A stretch of 64,000 nucleotides of DNA from JANXQG01 sp963709175 (GCA_963709175.1 CAVPVK010000007.1:310001-374000), one strand, 5' to 3'. Positions 49,540 to 60,644 are shown, counted from the stretch's first letter. Translations and numbers: made by a program. Notes: a model not told the origin generated them from the letters alone.

Positions 49540-49540
49540 C

Positions 49541-50999
49541 TCATCGGCTTTCCACCACCACCCGGTTCTGTCGCGCGTTGTGCCCCTGGTGGGTCACGAC
49601 TTCGTATTCAAGATCCGTCTTGACCCCCGCCGCGACTGCCGCCGTGTATTCCACGGTTTGATAATCGAAATTCTTCGCCGCCAGACCGCTGCGAAAGACC
49701 GCGTCGCCGGGAAACGACCGTCGGATCTCCACCTCAATCGGCTTCGCGGTGTAGTTGCGCATTCGCTGGCCGAAGAGCGTGCGGTCGTCCCAACCGGCGA
49801 CCGAGCTATTCACGTCGATCTGCACGCCCGGCTGATCGACGCGGCGATAGATGTCGGCGCCGTTGATCTGCATCCAGATCGTGTCGCGCCAGGTCCGCAG
49901 CTTGACCAGTTCGAAGATCACCTCGGGATCGGTGCCAAGGTTCAACTCGATCTTGTCGCCGATGGGCACGTACTTGATCGGTCTGCGCGGCAAGGAAGCT
50001 CAGCCCATGACCGCCGTTCTGCCGGAAAACGCGAAAAGCTCCGTCGGGCAGAGGCGTCGTGCCGAGCTTCGAATCCTTGTCGTTGGTGAGAAGGTACAAT
50101 CGCACGAGCTGCTCGCCGTATTCGGCCGGGCGATAGCGGTACTGGACCTTCAGCGGCACTTTGGCCGCCTCCAAGCTCCGCAGCCGCTTGGCCCAGGCGT
50201 TGGGAATCGTTTCCGTTCCCTCGATCGTGTAGATGAAATACTCGCCAAGGCCCTCCTTGGCCACCTGTTTCGGGCGTTCAGGCATGCGGCCGCCCACGCC
50301 ACGGCCGCCGAAGGCGGAGAGATTGTCCCACTCGGCCTTGGCATCTTCCTTCTTCGCGAATCTCATCCCGCAGGGCCCTGAGCTTCAAAACCTGACCCGC
50401 GGAGCGTTCCAACTGGTCGGCCTCCTTCCCCATGGCCTGGGCCAACTGGGCGATCTTCTCGACCAGGTTGATGCGACCCACAACCAGGCGGACCTGGGCG
50501 TCTTCGTACTCCTCGCCAGAATGATTATCGACCCGCACGAATCCTTCCAGGTTCACGTGAGCCTCGTCGGCATCGGCGATGCCCGTGTAATCGGCCGACC
50601 AACTGATGCCGCTGGTGAAGTAGGTGATCTCGACCGTGGCCTCGCCGTCGAGCTCGCTCTGGACGTTCCAGTAGAGCATCTGCGGCTTGGCGTGGGGGAA
50701 GGTCGTGTCCAGGAGCGTGAGTTTCTCCGGGTGCGTAAGGAATCGCAGTTCCACCGAAGTCGGATCGATGAGCGTGTTGGCCCAACTGAACTGCAGCGGA
50801 TTGGCCCCCGGCTTGAAACTCACCTTGCGGGTCTCGCGGACGAGCGTAAGGTCTTCCGAGTTGTAGATCGTCAGTTGCACCGTAGCACGGCTGGGGACCG
50901 TCGAGAGATCGATGTTCTCGCCATCTCGCCGCGGGCGGCCCGGGCGAAGATACCGCAGGCGACGAGCAAGGCAACGGTAGGAAACGGCCTGGTTTTCAT
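49541..50999 (-). CDS. DUF4139-like protein, fourth gene of array, about three frameshifts
   Basis: Start at 50999 (MKTRPFPTVALLVACGIFA, signal peptide), eleven bases after the preceding stop. Frame breaks near 50924, 50355 and 49995 are bridged by its close paralogue next door. Order of segments: N-terminal sandwich (VQLTIYNSEDLTLVRETRKV, WANTLIDPTSVELRFLTHPE), the DUF4139 core (TYFTSGISWSADYTGIADAD, GEEYEDAQVRLVVG), then C-terminal sandwich (VPLKVQYRYRPAEYGEQLVR, IKYVPIGDKIELNLGTDPEV). Corrected length is about 485 residues. Related proteins are labelled mucoidy inhibitor A, but their biochemical role is unknown. Exported; probably expressed from one operon with the three genes upstream. 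Confidence 0.72.
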
Positions 51000-51010
51000 G
51001 ATCGGGATCC

Positions 51011-52490
51011 CTACGGCTTGACCGCGGCTTGCTCCACGGTCACGTTGTTCTGCTTGGCGTTGTGGCCCTGGCGCTGGATGATCTCGTAGAGCAGATCCGC
51101 CTTCTCGCCCGGCTTGACCGCCGCCGTGTACTCGACCGTCTGGAAATCGTGGTTCTTGGCCTCCAGTTCGCTGCGGAAGATCACGTCGCCGCCGTAGGAT
51201 CGCCGGACTTCCACTTGGATCGGCTTCTTGGTGTAGTTCCGCACCCGCTGGCAGTAGAGCGTGCGATCGTCCCAGCCGGCGACCGAGCTATTCAGCTCGA
51301 TCTGTACGCCCGGCTGATCGACGCGGCGATAGAGGTTGGCGCCGTTGACCTGCATCCAGATCGTGTCCCGCCAGGTCCGCAGCTTAACGAGCTCGAAGAC
51401 CACCTCGGGATCGGGGCCCAGGTTCAACTCGATCTTGTCGCCGATGGGCACGTACTTGATCGACTGGGCCACGAGGAAGCTCAGCCCGTCGCGACCAGGT
51501 ACGGGGCCCCGTTGTGGCGAAAGATCCGTACGGCGCCGTCGGGCAGGGGCGTAGTGCCGAGTTTCGATTCCTTGTCGTTGGTAAGCAGGTACAGCCGCAC
51601 GAGCTCATCGCCGTACTCGGCGGGGCGGTAGCGGTACTGGACTTTCAGCGGCACTTTGGCCGCTTCCAGGCTCCGCAGCCGCTTCGACCAACCGTTGCGG
51701 ATGGTTTCGGTGCCCTCGATGGTATAGATGAAGTATTCGCCCAGGCCCTCCTTGGCGACTTCCTTGGGCGCTTCCGGGGCTTTGGCCGCGCCCATGGGCA
51801 TGGGCACTGCCGCGTCTCGGCCGGCGCGTTCATGGCCTTCCTCAGGACCTCGCCCCGGAAGCGGGTTCTGGCCGCTTCTTCCAACTGCTGGACCTGGTTG
51901 ACCGGAATGCGGGCCAGTTCGGCGATCTTCTCGACAAGGTTGATCCGCCCTACGACGAGGCGGACCTGGGCGTCCTCGTATTCCTCGCCCGAGTTGTTGG
52001 TGACTCGCACGAAGCCTTCGAGGTTCAAGTGCGATTCGTCCGGGTCGGCGATGCCGACGTAATCGGCCGACCAACTAATGCCGCTGGTGAAGTAGGTGAT
52101 TTCGATCGTCGCCTCGCCGTCCATTTCGCTCTGTACGTTCCAGTAGAGCATCTGCGGCTTGTCGTGGGGAAAGGTCGTGTCGGCCACGGTCAGCTTGTCG
52201 GGCCGGGTCAGGAACCGCAACTCGACCGACGTGGGATCGATCAGCGTATTGGCCCAACTGAATTGCAGCGGATTGGAGCCCGGCTTGAACGTCACCTTGC
52301 GGGTTTCGCGGACGAGCGTAAGGTCTTCCGAGTTGTAGATCGTCAATTGCACGGTATTGCGGCTGGGCACCGTGGAGAGATCGATATTCTGCCCATTCTC
52401 GCCGCGGACGACCGCCGTCAGCATGGCATTTCCCAAAACCACGCTTCCCAATGCCAGCAACGCTTGAATCAGTTTATTTCGCATAGTCAT
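51011..52490 (-). CDS. DUF4139-like protein, third gene of array, about two frameshifts
   Basis: ATG at 52490 with AAAGGGA five bases upstream, overlapping the previous stop region; signal peptide (KLIQALLALGSVVLGNAML). Frame breaks near 51815 and 51478. Segments match the next gene closely almost throughout (VQLTIYNSEDLTLVRETRKV; TYFTSGISWSADYVGIADPD; EGLGEYFIYTIEGTETIRNG; SIKYVPIGDKIELNLGPDPE), so the two are a recent tandem duplication. Corrected length is about 492 residues. The family signature GEEYEDAQVRLVVG is complete. Role unknown; likely an exported structural or envelope protein. Confidence 0.75.
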
Positions 52491-52498
52491 ATTCCCTT

Positions 52499-54278
52499 TC
52501 ATCGCCAATAGTAGTTCCACGTGTACTTCAGCTCCACGCTTTCGCCGGCCGGCACTTCGAGCTTCCAGGTGATCTTGGACATGCCGTTGAAGTGCGTCCA
52601 CCAGGCGGCCAGTCGTACCAGCCCCACCACGATGGATAGCCGCTGACCGGCTGCAGCGAGTCGTCCTCGAAGACGTTCTGCATCTCGACCTTGCCGTCGT
52701 GGTCGGCCTCGGTGGCGTTGCCCAGCACGTTGCGCGTGACCTCCAGGTCGGCGAGCGACGTGCAGGCGGTTCGTGAGCTTGATCGTCCCTTCGAGGTTGA
52801 CCTTGGCGTAAACCCCGTTCTCCCAGTTGGTCGCATTGTGCTCCCGCCCGGTCTCCTTGTCCGATTTCTTCACCAGGATGTCCACCGCCGTAGTAATGGG
52901 CAGGTCGAGGCTGCCGCCGACGGGAGTGTAGGTCGTCATGCCCTGTCCCAGCACCTGGTCGCCCTTGAGGATCAACGCCGGGGCCGTGGTGATGGGGTAC
53001 TTGCTACTGTTGGTCAGGCGGATCTTGTGCATGGCCTTGGGGGCCAGAAAGAGCTTGGCGATCTCGGCCTGCTGCTGGTTGTTGAAATTCCGCCAGACCT
53101 CGCGGGGCGGCGTGAAGCCGATGTCGACCGTGAACACGTCCTGGTACTTCAGGTCGAACGACGCCACGGGCACGACCATCCGCTGGCCCTTTTTCAGCGT
53201 GACGTGCCGGAGCGTGTAGACGAACAGGTCCTCGTTCTTCTCCGAGCCGCCGATTTCCGGGCCAAGGTCACGGGCTCGGGCTGACCGCGGTCGACCCGCT
53301 CGGCCCATGCGGCCGGCCACCTGGCTCATGATCGCGTTGGAAAAGGCATATTGCGTCTGCGTGTCCTGCTGGAAATAGGGCGAGAGCTGGGCCACCGTCT
53401 GGCCCATGCCGATCGGGTCGGCCGTGTCGGCAAAGGCGAAGGTCGGCACGCCGACGACCAGGTTGGCCGTCACGTCGTCGAGGTCGGCCAATTCGTTGAT
53501 CAGCGTGGCTTCGAGTTGCACGCTCACGCCGCCCTTGCCGTCGATGACGAACTTGTAGGCGGGAATCCAGCGAATGCCTTTTTGCAGATACAGCAGGCCC
53601 ATGTCGGCTTCCTTGGCGGGCTTGCGATCGCCCCAGTCGAGCTTGAGCCGCAGCAGGTTGCGGAACTCTTCGCTGGCGACGGTCGCCTTGTGCGGACCGC
53701 GGAAGGTGACCTGCTGGATGCGATCGATGCCGACGGCCCGCACGCCCTCGGCCGTCTTCAGCAGGATGATGTTGCCCTTCTGCGGGAGCTTCTCGCCTTC
53801 GCCCGGCGGGGCCGTTGCCTCCAACTCCTTCGCACTTCGCTCCGGCAGGCCGACGATCGTGGCCGGGTACGTGAGGCCCTCGGGCTTGGTCGCGGCGCCG
53901 GCCAGCGGCGTTTCGTTGACGATCACCTCCGCGCCGACGTTGCCTTCCAGCAGCTCGCGGAGGCTCAGCGAGGTCCGCTCCACCAGCACCTTCCGCTGCC
54001 CGGCCACCACGGCGGTCAATTTGACGTCTTTGTCGGCCGAGTAGGGCCAGAACGTGCCCAGCACCGGCGCCGGCAGGTAGTCCATCAGCACGTCGCCGGA
54101 AGCGTCGACTGGCATCTTGCCCCGATGCAGCATCAGGGCGTGGCCGTCTTTGAAGACGGTCACCTCGCGAACCGGCATCTTGGCCAAGGCGCTGAGCGGC
54201 GCGGCCTCATCGGCCCGCGCCGTGCGGCAAGCCCAGCAAGAGGGCCACGATCGTAAGAAGCTCGGTTCGTTGCAACAT
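52499..54278 (-). CDS. DUF4139-like protein, second gene of array, about three frameshifts
   Basis: ATG at 54278 (MLQRTELLTIVALLLGLPHG, signal peptide); the frame shifts near 54222 and then reads ADEAAPLSALAKMPVREVTV for a long intact stretch. The domains are more divergent from the two downstream paralogues: VTVFKDGHALMLHRGKMPVD at the N-terminus, IRWIPAYKFVIDGKGGVSVQ and ADLDDVTANLVVGVPTFAFA as the DUF4139 core. Two compensating shifts near 52765 and 52612 hide LADLEVTRNVLGNATEADHD and SLQPVSGYPSWWGWYDW. It ends KYTWNYYWR eight bases before the next start. About 592 residues. Exported, function unknown. Confidence 0.75.
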
Positions 54279-54389
54279 GTTTTGTCTTTCAATTTGCAAT
54301 GCGGGAATTCATTACCGCTTTGGCCCCTTCGCGGCCTTTTCCCGCTTTGTACCGCCGCTCAAGTTGCCTGCTGTCCTTCCGGCAATTCC

Positions 54390-55648
54390 CTACCATTCAT
54401 TCTTGAGGACAAGGTGGAGCTTCTCAACGATCTTCTCCGCCTTGCCGTCGGCGCCGCGGGCGGGCAGGGGCACGTGGAAGAGCAAGTGCTCGAACGTGCT
54501 CTTTTCCTTGTCGGGCTTTGTCGTGAAGGTCGTTCCCTTGCCCAGTTCCCACTGCACGTCGCGGCCGTTGTCGCCGTACAGTTCATTGCGGATGGCGCGG
54601 ACGTTCTCGGCAACGTCCAGCACGACGGCCTTGTCCTTGAAGTTCTCGATCTCGAACTTCACGACCACTTCGCGGTCGAACAGGTTGCCCGCTACGCGAT
54701 GCTGCTCGTTCTTGTCGATGGTGCGTTTGACGACCACGTCCTGGGCGACGCCGACGTAGAGTCGCCATTTCGTCGTCCAGCGGCGTGAACTTGCCCCAGT
54801 CCTCGCCGACGAATGCCGTGCCGCCGTGGCCGTCTTCCTGGAAGATGCGGGCCTTGCCGTATTGCAGCGGGGCGGCGCCGAGGTGGTTGGCCTTGTCGTT
54901 CTTCAGAACATAGTGCATCGGCACCAAGAGCTTGTTCTGCGGCCGGTCGAGGTAGCCGTAGGCCTGCGGATCGCAGGTATAGGTCTTCTTGACCGGCACC
55001 TCGCTGAACTTCTCGACCAGCATCTCCTTGGTCTCGTTCAGGCCGATCGGCTTGTGGAACCGCGGCCCAAAACCGGCCCACAGCTCGGTGGCGCGGTACG
55101 ATTCGTTGGCCATGTTCTGGATGCGGATGTACTCGGAGAGGACGAGCGTCTTTTCGTCATTGGCGGCGACCGCCCGATAGTTGAAGCTCTTGGTCATGTT
55201 GCCCAGGATATAGCTGATCCGTACGCGGGCCGAGCCCGAGCCGCTGGAGGAAACTTGCCAGACCAACGAAGCCTCGTTGGGCGGATAGCTGACCGAGAGG
55301 ACTTTTACGTCCAGAACTGGCGTATCTTTTGCACCTTCTTTTTCGGGTTCCTTTCCGGGTTCCTTCGGGGTGGCCTTCGCTTCGCCGTCGATGCCGCCGA
55401 GCACGCGGAAAACGATGCTGTTGGGGTCGATCTGCGTGTTGGTCCAGGAGAAGTCGACCTGGTTGACGCCCCGCACCAGGGGCACGATCCGTTCCTCTTC
55501 CACGAGCGTGGCCGAGGGGTTGTCGAGTTGGATTTCCACCCGTTCCCGTACCGGCAGCGTGATGAGCTTGATGCGTGCCAGGGCAGTGGACGGCAAAGCG
55601 GCCGCCACGGCGGCCGACCAGCCAAAAGAGGACAATTCGATATCGCAT
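54390..55648 (-). CDS. DUF4139-like protein, first gene of array, about two frameshifts
   Basis: ATG at 55648 with GGAG upstream; after MRYRIVLF the frame shifts near 55630 to a signal-peptide-like stretch (GWSAAVAAALPSTALARIK). It continues ITLPVRERVEIQLDNPSATL, VLSVSYPPNEASLVWQVSSS, ARVRISYILGNMTKSFNYRA and YIRIQNMANESYRATELWAG, the same two-sandwich plan. A second shift near 54760 leads to VVKRTIDKNEQHRVAGNLFD, EVVVKFEIENFKDKAVVLDV and the end LHLVLKNEW. About 420 residues, shorter than the others. It is separated from the second gene by 112 bases, so it may have its own transcript. Function unknown; exported. Confidence 0.7.
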
Positions 55649-55902
55649 GGTAGGTCTCCGGAGGTTGTGCTGTAGCGTGGGCATCCTGCCCGGGTGGCCC
55701 GATCTTGAAATAGCTTCTTAATACTAGGTCAAGAGTCCCCTCTTCGGGCGGCCGGCCGAATATTCACGATCTTCGCCACACACGGAAGAGAGGCTTGAAC
55801 CAGGGGGGGTTTCCAGTCAATCGCAGATATAGACGTATTCCGCGGGGAGGAAGTTCCGCAGGTGGCGATTTTTCGTGGTCGTTCATCCTTATTTTGGTTT
55901 TC

Positions 55903-56730
55903 CTACCACCGCGAATCCAAAGCGACTAAGCGGGAGGACAGAGCGCCTTTGGCCAAGCTGGCCCAAACCGAACGATCTTTCATGTTATTTGGCGATTTCC
56001 TACCACCGATAGGTGGAACGCTCGTAACGACCAGAAGTCTATCACGTTGAAAAAAACATAGAGAACCCCCCGATAACCGGAAATTTATGCCCCGCGGGGT
56101 GGCACCGTCCGGCCCGTCTTCCCACGCGCACCGGCCTTTCACGGTTACGCCGCGGTCGCTGTTCAGCGGTGCGACAGGCCCATTGGATTGCAACGGTAAC
56201 CGGCTTCTTCCATTCCGAACGGCCGAACGCCCGGATCTTCGGCACACCGACTTTCGTATCACCGCCGGCGTAGACCACCTGGATGCTGTTGATGTCGTTC
56301 TGGAAAGAAAAGAAAGGTGAATCGCGTGCCGCCCTGCGGCGTCGCCACTGGATCGCCAGCGGGCTTGAGAGTGAATTCCGGTTGGGCCTCGAGCCCCATA
56401 CCGGGCACCGAGGCGTCTTCGAACGGGGCGAACGCGCCGCGGGTTACAAGCCCCAGTTCTTTGGCGGCAGGGACCATGGCCGACTGCCGGCGGGAATTCG
56501 AGTTCGATCCGCCGGATCGTCCGGCGTTCTTCCCACAACAGGCCGCAGAGCACGTCGGACTTGGGATTAAGCCATTGGGTCTCCACCGGATTATCGGCGG
56601 CCCCCTTGCGATAGGCGTAGGCAAATGGCCCCATGTCCACCGGACCGCTATAACGAACGTCGTCGCCATAACCGGACAACGTTGCCGCGAGCAATCCGCA
56701 GAACAGCGTTGCGACAATCGCTGCCCTCAC
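55903..56730 (-). pseudogene. Secreted protein remnant, several frameshifts
   Basis: GTG at 56730 or TTG at 56745 opens a signal peptide (AAIVATLFCGLLAATLSGYG) followed by VRYSGPVDMGPFAYAYRKGA and IRRIELEFPPAVGHGP. Coding sense then jumps between frames: AKELGLVTRGAFAPFEDASV near 56440, VVYAGGDTKVGVPKIRAFGR near 56250, and GATPRGINFRLSGGSLCFFQ near 56080. At least three shifts occur in 830 bases. The segments suggest the N-terminal beta-sandwich of a larger secreted enzyme, but no catalytic domain follows. It could be a true pseudogene or a truncated gene in poor sequence. Upstream of the DUF4139 array on the same strand; the 55649-55902 gap holds no gene. Confidence 0.5.
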
Positions 56731-56946
56731 GGGGATATTTGGCAAGGGATAACGGTACCGCTCGCACGTATCTGTTTTCTGGCCATTCCGACATTATACA
56801 CCTAGACCGGCTGCGGGGTTCCGGCTGCCCTCCACCCGATCAAGAAACAGCGTGACGTCAACAATTGCGAAAACGAACTTGGCGGTGGATATGTCCTGGT
56901 TCGTGTGCTAGGATAGCAGTTCCACCAACCTCCAGGAGATCATTCC

Positions 56947-58332
56947 ATGGGACTATCACCTGACTTCACCGGTGCGAAGCGCGGTGGGAGCCGCCGCAGT
57001 TTTCTCAAGCGTGTTGCGGCTGTGGGCGGCGCCGCGTTTGCCGTGCCCGGCATTCTGACCACGCCCGTGTTCGGCGCCGCTGCGCCAAGCAATCGCGTCA
57101 ACGTCGGCCAGATCGGCTGCGGGAACATTGCTTGTAACTATCACTTTAACATTCTCGGCGGCATGCCGGACGTGCGGATCGTTGCCGTGGCGGACGCCTA
57201 CAGGTCCCGCCGGGACGCCGCTGCGGCGAGGTTGAACCAGCAGTACGGCGGAAGCGGCATTGTCAAGGCCCACGCCGATTTTCGGGAAATCCTCGCCCGT
57301 CCGGACGTGGACGCAGTTATCGTTGCCGCTCACGACAATTGGCACGTGCCGATGTCGGTCGCCGCGATCCAGGCCGGCAAGGACGTTTACTGCCAGAAAC
57401 CCTTGGGCCTAGATTTTGGCCTTACCGCCATGCTGCGGAAGGTGGTGCGGGAAAAGCAACGGATCTTCCAGTTCGGAACACAATACCGCTCCATGGGAAG
57501 ATACCGGCAGATGGTTCAACTCGTGCGCAACGGCTACATCGGAAAACTCCAGCGGATTGACGTTTGGAGCCGCGATATGTCGGAGGGCAGGGACCAATTC
57601 GTCGTCAAGCCCTATGGCTCGACCGCCGAAATCCCGGTGCCCGCGGATCTCGACTTCGACGCCTGGCAAGGGCCTTCCCCCATGGTCCCATACACCGCGG
57701 ACCGCGCCACGAACTGGGGCGGATACCATTGTCCCGAGACCTCGCTGGGCTTCATTGCCGGCTGCGCGATCCACGAACTGGGGATCGCCCAATGGGGCAA
57801 CAGGAGCGATGGCACGAGCCCGATCCGCTACGTGGGCTCCGGCAGCGTGCCCGACGAGGGTATCTACCGGACCCTCGAGAGTTGGGACGTGCACTGTGAC
57901 TACGCCAACGGAGTACAACTTCGCTTGATGGACTTCCGCACCGCCAAAGCGGCAGCCATGAAATATCTCCGCAGTTGGCATCCCTACGACGGCACGACCT
58001 TCCACGGGAGCGAAGGATGGATCAGCGATGCGGAAGGGTTCTGCGCCAGCAATCAATCGCTTTGGAAACTTAAGTTCAAGCCCGGCGACGAGCAACTCCC
58101 AGTCTCGCCGGAACACAACCGTAACTTCATCGACTGTGTCAAGTCACGGCAGGAGCCGATCTGCCCGGTGGAGATGGCGATTCGTTGCGACGCCATCTGC
58201 CAATTGGCGAACATCGCTGCACGGACCGGACGCCCGATCCAATGGGACCCAGAAAAGGAGCAGATCGTCAACGACACTGAAGCGGCCAGGATGCTCGTCC
58301 GCCCTTACCGCGAGAAGTGGAAAGTGTGGTGA
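56947..58332 (+). CDS. Tat-exported Gfo/Idh/MocA-family oxidoreductase
   Basis: 461 residues, start at 56947, intact. A twin-arginine leader (GGSRRSFLKRVAAVGGAAFA) shows export of a folded, cofactor-loaded enzyme. The NAD(P)-binding motif VGQIGCGNIACNYH and the family catalytic block DVYCQKPLGLDFG are present, followed by the C-terminal domain with VWSRDMSEGRDQF and FHGSEGWISDAEGF. This planctomycete type is larger than cytoplasmic members and probably oxidises sugars or sugar acids outside the cytoplasm with a bound cofactor. The next gene, also a Tat-exported relative, begins 38 bases later on the same strand with GAGGAGG upstream, so an operon is likely. Confidence 0.9.
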   Translation: MGLSPDFTGAKRGGSRRSFLKRVAAVGGAAFAVPGILTTPVFGAAAPSNRVNVGQIGCGNIACNYHFNILGGMPDVRIVAVADAYRSRRDAAAARLNQQYGGSGIVKAHADFREILARPDVDAVIVAAHDNWHVPMSVAAIQAGKDVYCQKPLGLDFGLTAMLRKVVREKQRIFQFGTQYRSMGRYRQMVQLVRNGYIGKLQRIDVWSRDMSEGRDQFVVKPYGSTAEIPVPADLDFDAWQGPSPMVPYTADRATNWGGYHCPETSLGFIAGCAIHELGIAQWGNRSDGTSPIRYVGSGSVPDEGIYRTLESWDVHCDYANGVQLRLMDFRTAKAAAMKYLRSWHPYDGTTFHGSEGWISDAEGFCASNQSLWKLKFKPGDEQLPVSPEHNRNFIDCVKSRQEPICPVEMAIRCDAICQLANIAARTGRPIQWDPEKEQIVNDTEAARMLVRPYREKWKVW

Positions 58333-58369
58333 ACCAAATCTCAAATCTCAAATCTGAGGAGGTCTTTCC

Positions 58370-59614
58370 ATGACTACGTCCGACCCCAAAGAAGTAACGA
58401 TTTCCCGGCGCGAGCTGCTGGGCGGCGCGGCCGCGGCGGCATCTGCCAGCTTGTTGGGAGGTATGAATGTCCTGGCCGCCGACGCTACAGGCCCTGCGGC
58501 GCCGAAGCGGAAAATCAAGCTGGGCTGGATCGGCTGCGGCGGCCGCGGCAATTGGCTCGTGCCGCTGATGCTCCAGCACGGCGGCTACGAGATTCATGCC
58601 CTGGCCGACTACTTCCCCCAGGTCGCCGAGGAGGCCGGCAACAAGTTCAACGTCGTCAAGGCGCGCCGCTTCAGCGGGCTTTCGGGCTACCAGAAGCTCA
58701 TCGCCAGCGGTGTCGAGGCCGTGCTCATCGTGGACGTGCCCTACTTCTATCCCGAGCAGGCCAGGGCCGCGGTCGAGGCGGGCCTGCACGTCTATATGGC
58801 CAAGCCGGTCGCCGTCGACGTGCCTGGTTGCCTCGCCATCGGGGCGGCCGCCAGGCAGGCCACGCAGAAACAACGTTGCTTCCTCGTCGATTACCAGTTG
58901 CCGCATGACCCGGCCTGCATCGAGGTGGCCGCCCGCGTCCGCGAAGGCGGCCTAGGCACGCTCGCCCACGTCGCTTCCTTTGGCATCGGCTGGCATGCCT
59001 GGCCCGATCCGCCGCTGGGAAAGAATATCGAAAGCCGGCTCCGCGACGAGATTTGGCTTTCCGACACGGCCTTGAGCGGCGATACCATCGTTTCTTATGA
59101 CATCCACATCATCGACGGCCTCGTGTGGGCCTTGGGGCAGCAACCCACGAGCGCTTGTGGGCGTTCGCGGACCTGCCGGCCCGACCCGCACGGCGACCGC
59201 ACCGATGCCGCGGCCGTGATCTATGAATTGCCCGGCGGCACGATCTGGACGCACGTCACGCAGAGCATCGACAACAACTTCGACATCACGACCCTTTCGG
59301 CCAGCATATTCGGCATGCAAGCCACGGCGCACATGGTCTACGGCGGCAAGAGCTACGTCCGCGGCGGCCCGAAACACTATTCCGGCGCCAACAGCGACAT
59401 CTACAAGGACGGCGCGGTCAAGAACATTGCCGCCTTCCACAAGGAGATTGTGGAGGGCCATTTTGAAAACCTCTCGCCCCAACGCGCCGTGGACGGCACG
59501 CTGACGGCCATCCTCGGACGCGAGGCCGCTGCCCGGCAGGCCTTCCTGACCATGGACGCGCTGATCAAGGAAAACAAGCGGCTGGAGGTGAACCTCGAGG
59601 GGATGACGGCCTGA
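58370..59614 (+). CDS. Tat-exported Gfo/Idh/MocA-family oxidoreductase, second copy
   Basis: 414 residues, start at 58370 after GAGGAGG. A twin-arginine leader (EVTISRRELLGGAAAAASAS) is followed by KLGWIGCGGRGNWLVPLM (Rossmann motif), HVYMAKPVAVDVPGCL (the K-P of the family active site) and ISYDIHI-like block near YDIHIIDGLVWALG. Intact. It is only distantly similar to its neighbour, so the pair is not a recent duplication; they may oxidise and reduce related substrates in sequence. The gene begins 38 bases after its neighbour; those bases include AAATCTC repeated twice. Probably part of a four-gene carbohydrate cluster ending at 63615. Confidence 0.88.
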   Translation: MTTSDPKEVTISRRELLGGAAAAASASLLGGMNVLAADATGPAAPKRKIKLGWIGCGGRGNWLVPLMLQHGGYEIHALADYFPQVAEEAGNKFNVVKARRFSGLSGYQKLIASGVEAVLIVDVPYFYPEQARAAVEAGLHVYMAKPVAVDVPGCLAIGAAARQATQKQRCFLVDYQLPHDPACIEVAARVREGGLGTLAHVASFGIGWHAWPDPPLGKNIESRLRDEIWLSDTALSGDTIVSYDIHIIDGLVWALGQQPTSACGRSRTCRPDPHGDRTDAAAVIYELPGGTIWTHVTQSIDNNFDITTLSASIFGMQATAHMVYGGKSYVRGGPKHYSGANSDIYKDGAVKNIAAFHKEIVEGHFENLSPQRAVDGTLTAILGREAAARQAFLTMDALIKENKRLEVNLEGMTA

Positions 59615-59628
59615 CAAGGTGGAACCCC

Positions 59629-60561
59629 ATGCATCCATTACGCTGTATTCTCCTCTCCACCATCCCCACGATTTTGTTTGCGGCCGCATGCCGCTCCGCC
59701 GCCGAGGATCGCCTGCCGCCCAAACTTGCGTTCACTCGCGCGGCCAAGGAGCTGCGGTTCGACACCGGCGTTCTCAAGGGCGCGTTGGGCGAGGAGGGCA
59801 AGTCGCTGGGCCTGCGGCCGTTGACGCACCTGGCCACCGGCGCGCAGATTGCCGGCGCCTTTGGCATCCTTTCGCCCTATCGCCTGCTGACTTCCCACGC
59901 GCGTTTTGGAACGGCCGCCTGGGACTGGCCAAGGACATGCGAAGTGCAGGCCGACGGCGCGGCGCGGGTCCGCTGGTCAGCCGACAAGGAGCATCCGCTG
60001 GACTTGACCGGCGTCTATCGTTGGTCCGCCCCCGATACCTTGGACGTCGAACTGCTGGTCAAGCCCCAGCGCGATCTCGACGTGTTCGAGTTGTTCCTGG
60101 CCAGTTACTTCAACGGATTTCCGCAAGCGCTGGCCCCCGTGACGTTGCAAGGTCCGGGTTTGCTTAGCGGCGCCGGGACTTTTGTTGAAGCAGTCAAAGC
60201 TGACGGCGATTGGCTGACGTTTCCGCGCAACAGGACCGCCGCGGCCATCTTTGGCGACGGCCGCTGGACCCGCCCGCCGAATCCGGTGACGTGGAAAATC
60301 CGGCCGGCCGTTGCCGCTCCGATGGCCTTACGGCGCGACGCCAAGAGCGGGCTGACCGCAGTGCTCATGTCGCGGCCCGCCGATTGCTTTGCCGTCTCGA
60401 TGCCTTATGGGGAAGACCCGCATCGCTCGGTCTATTTGTCGCTTTTCGGTCGCGATTTGAAGGCGGGCAAAGCAGCCTCGGCCGGGGCCCGACTCGTGAT
60501 CGGCAAGGACCTCACCGAAGACCGAGCGATGGAGCTTTATCGGAACTACGCCCACCGATAG
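59629..60561 (+). CDS. Secreted protein of unknown function
   Basis: 310 residues, start at 59629, fourteen bases after the previous stop. A signal peptide is present (CILLSTIPTILFAAACRSAA); the Cys and following residues could fit a lipoprotein box weakly. The body is beta-rich with no recognised motif (ARVRWSADKEHPLDLTGVYR, LDVELLVKPQRDLDVFELFL, YFNGFPQALAPVTLQGPGLL). Similar beta-sandwich proteins accompany carbohydrate oxidoreductases in planctomycetes. Intact. Its place in the operon suggests a role in handling the same glycan or sugar. Confidence 0.7.
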   Translation: MHPLRCILLSTIPTILFAAACRSAAEDRLPPKLAFTRAAKELRFDTGVLKGALGEEGKSLGLRPLTHLATGAQIAGAFGILSPYRLLTSHARFGTAAWDWPRTCEVQADGAARVRWSADKEHPLDLTGVYRWSAPDTLDVELLVKPQRDLDVFELFLASYFNGFPQALAPVTLQGPGLLSGAGTFVEAVKADGDWLTFPRNRTAAAIFGDGRWTRPPNPVTWKIRPAVAAPMALRRDAKSGLTAVLMSRPADCFAVSMPYGEDPHRSVYLSLFGRDLKAGKAASAGARLVIGKDLTEDRAMELYRNYAHR

Positions 60562-60644
60562 CGACTTTCGATCTGAGTATCGCTGGCCGGACATGCACAG
60601 TATACTTGGGCTCGGTCCATTACGCAAATCAAGGAGCATCAACC

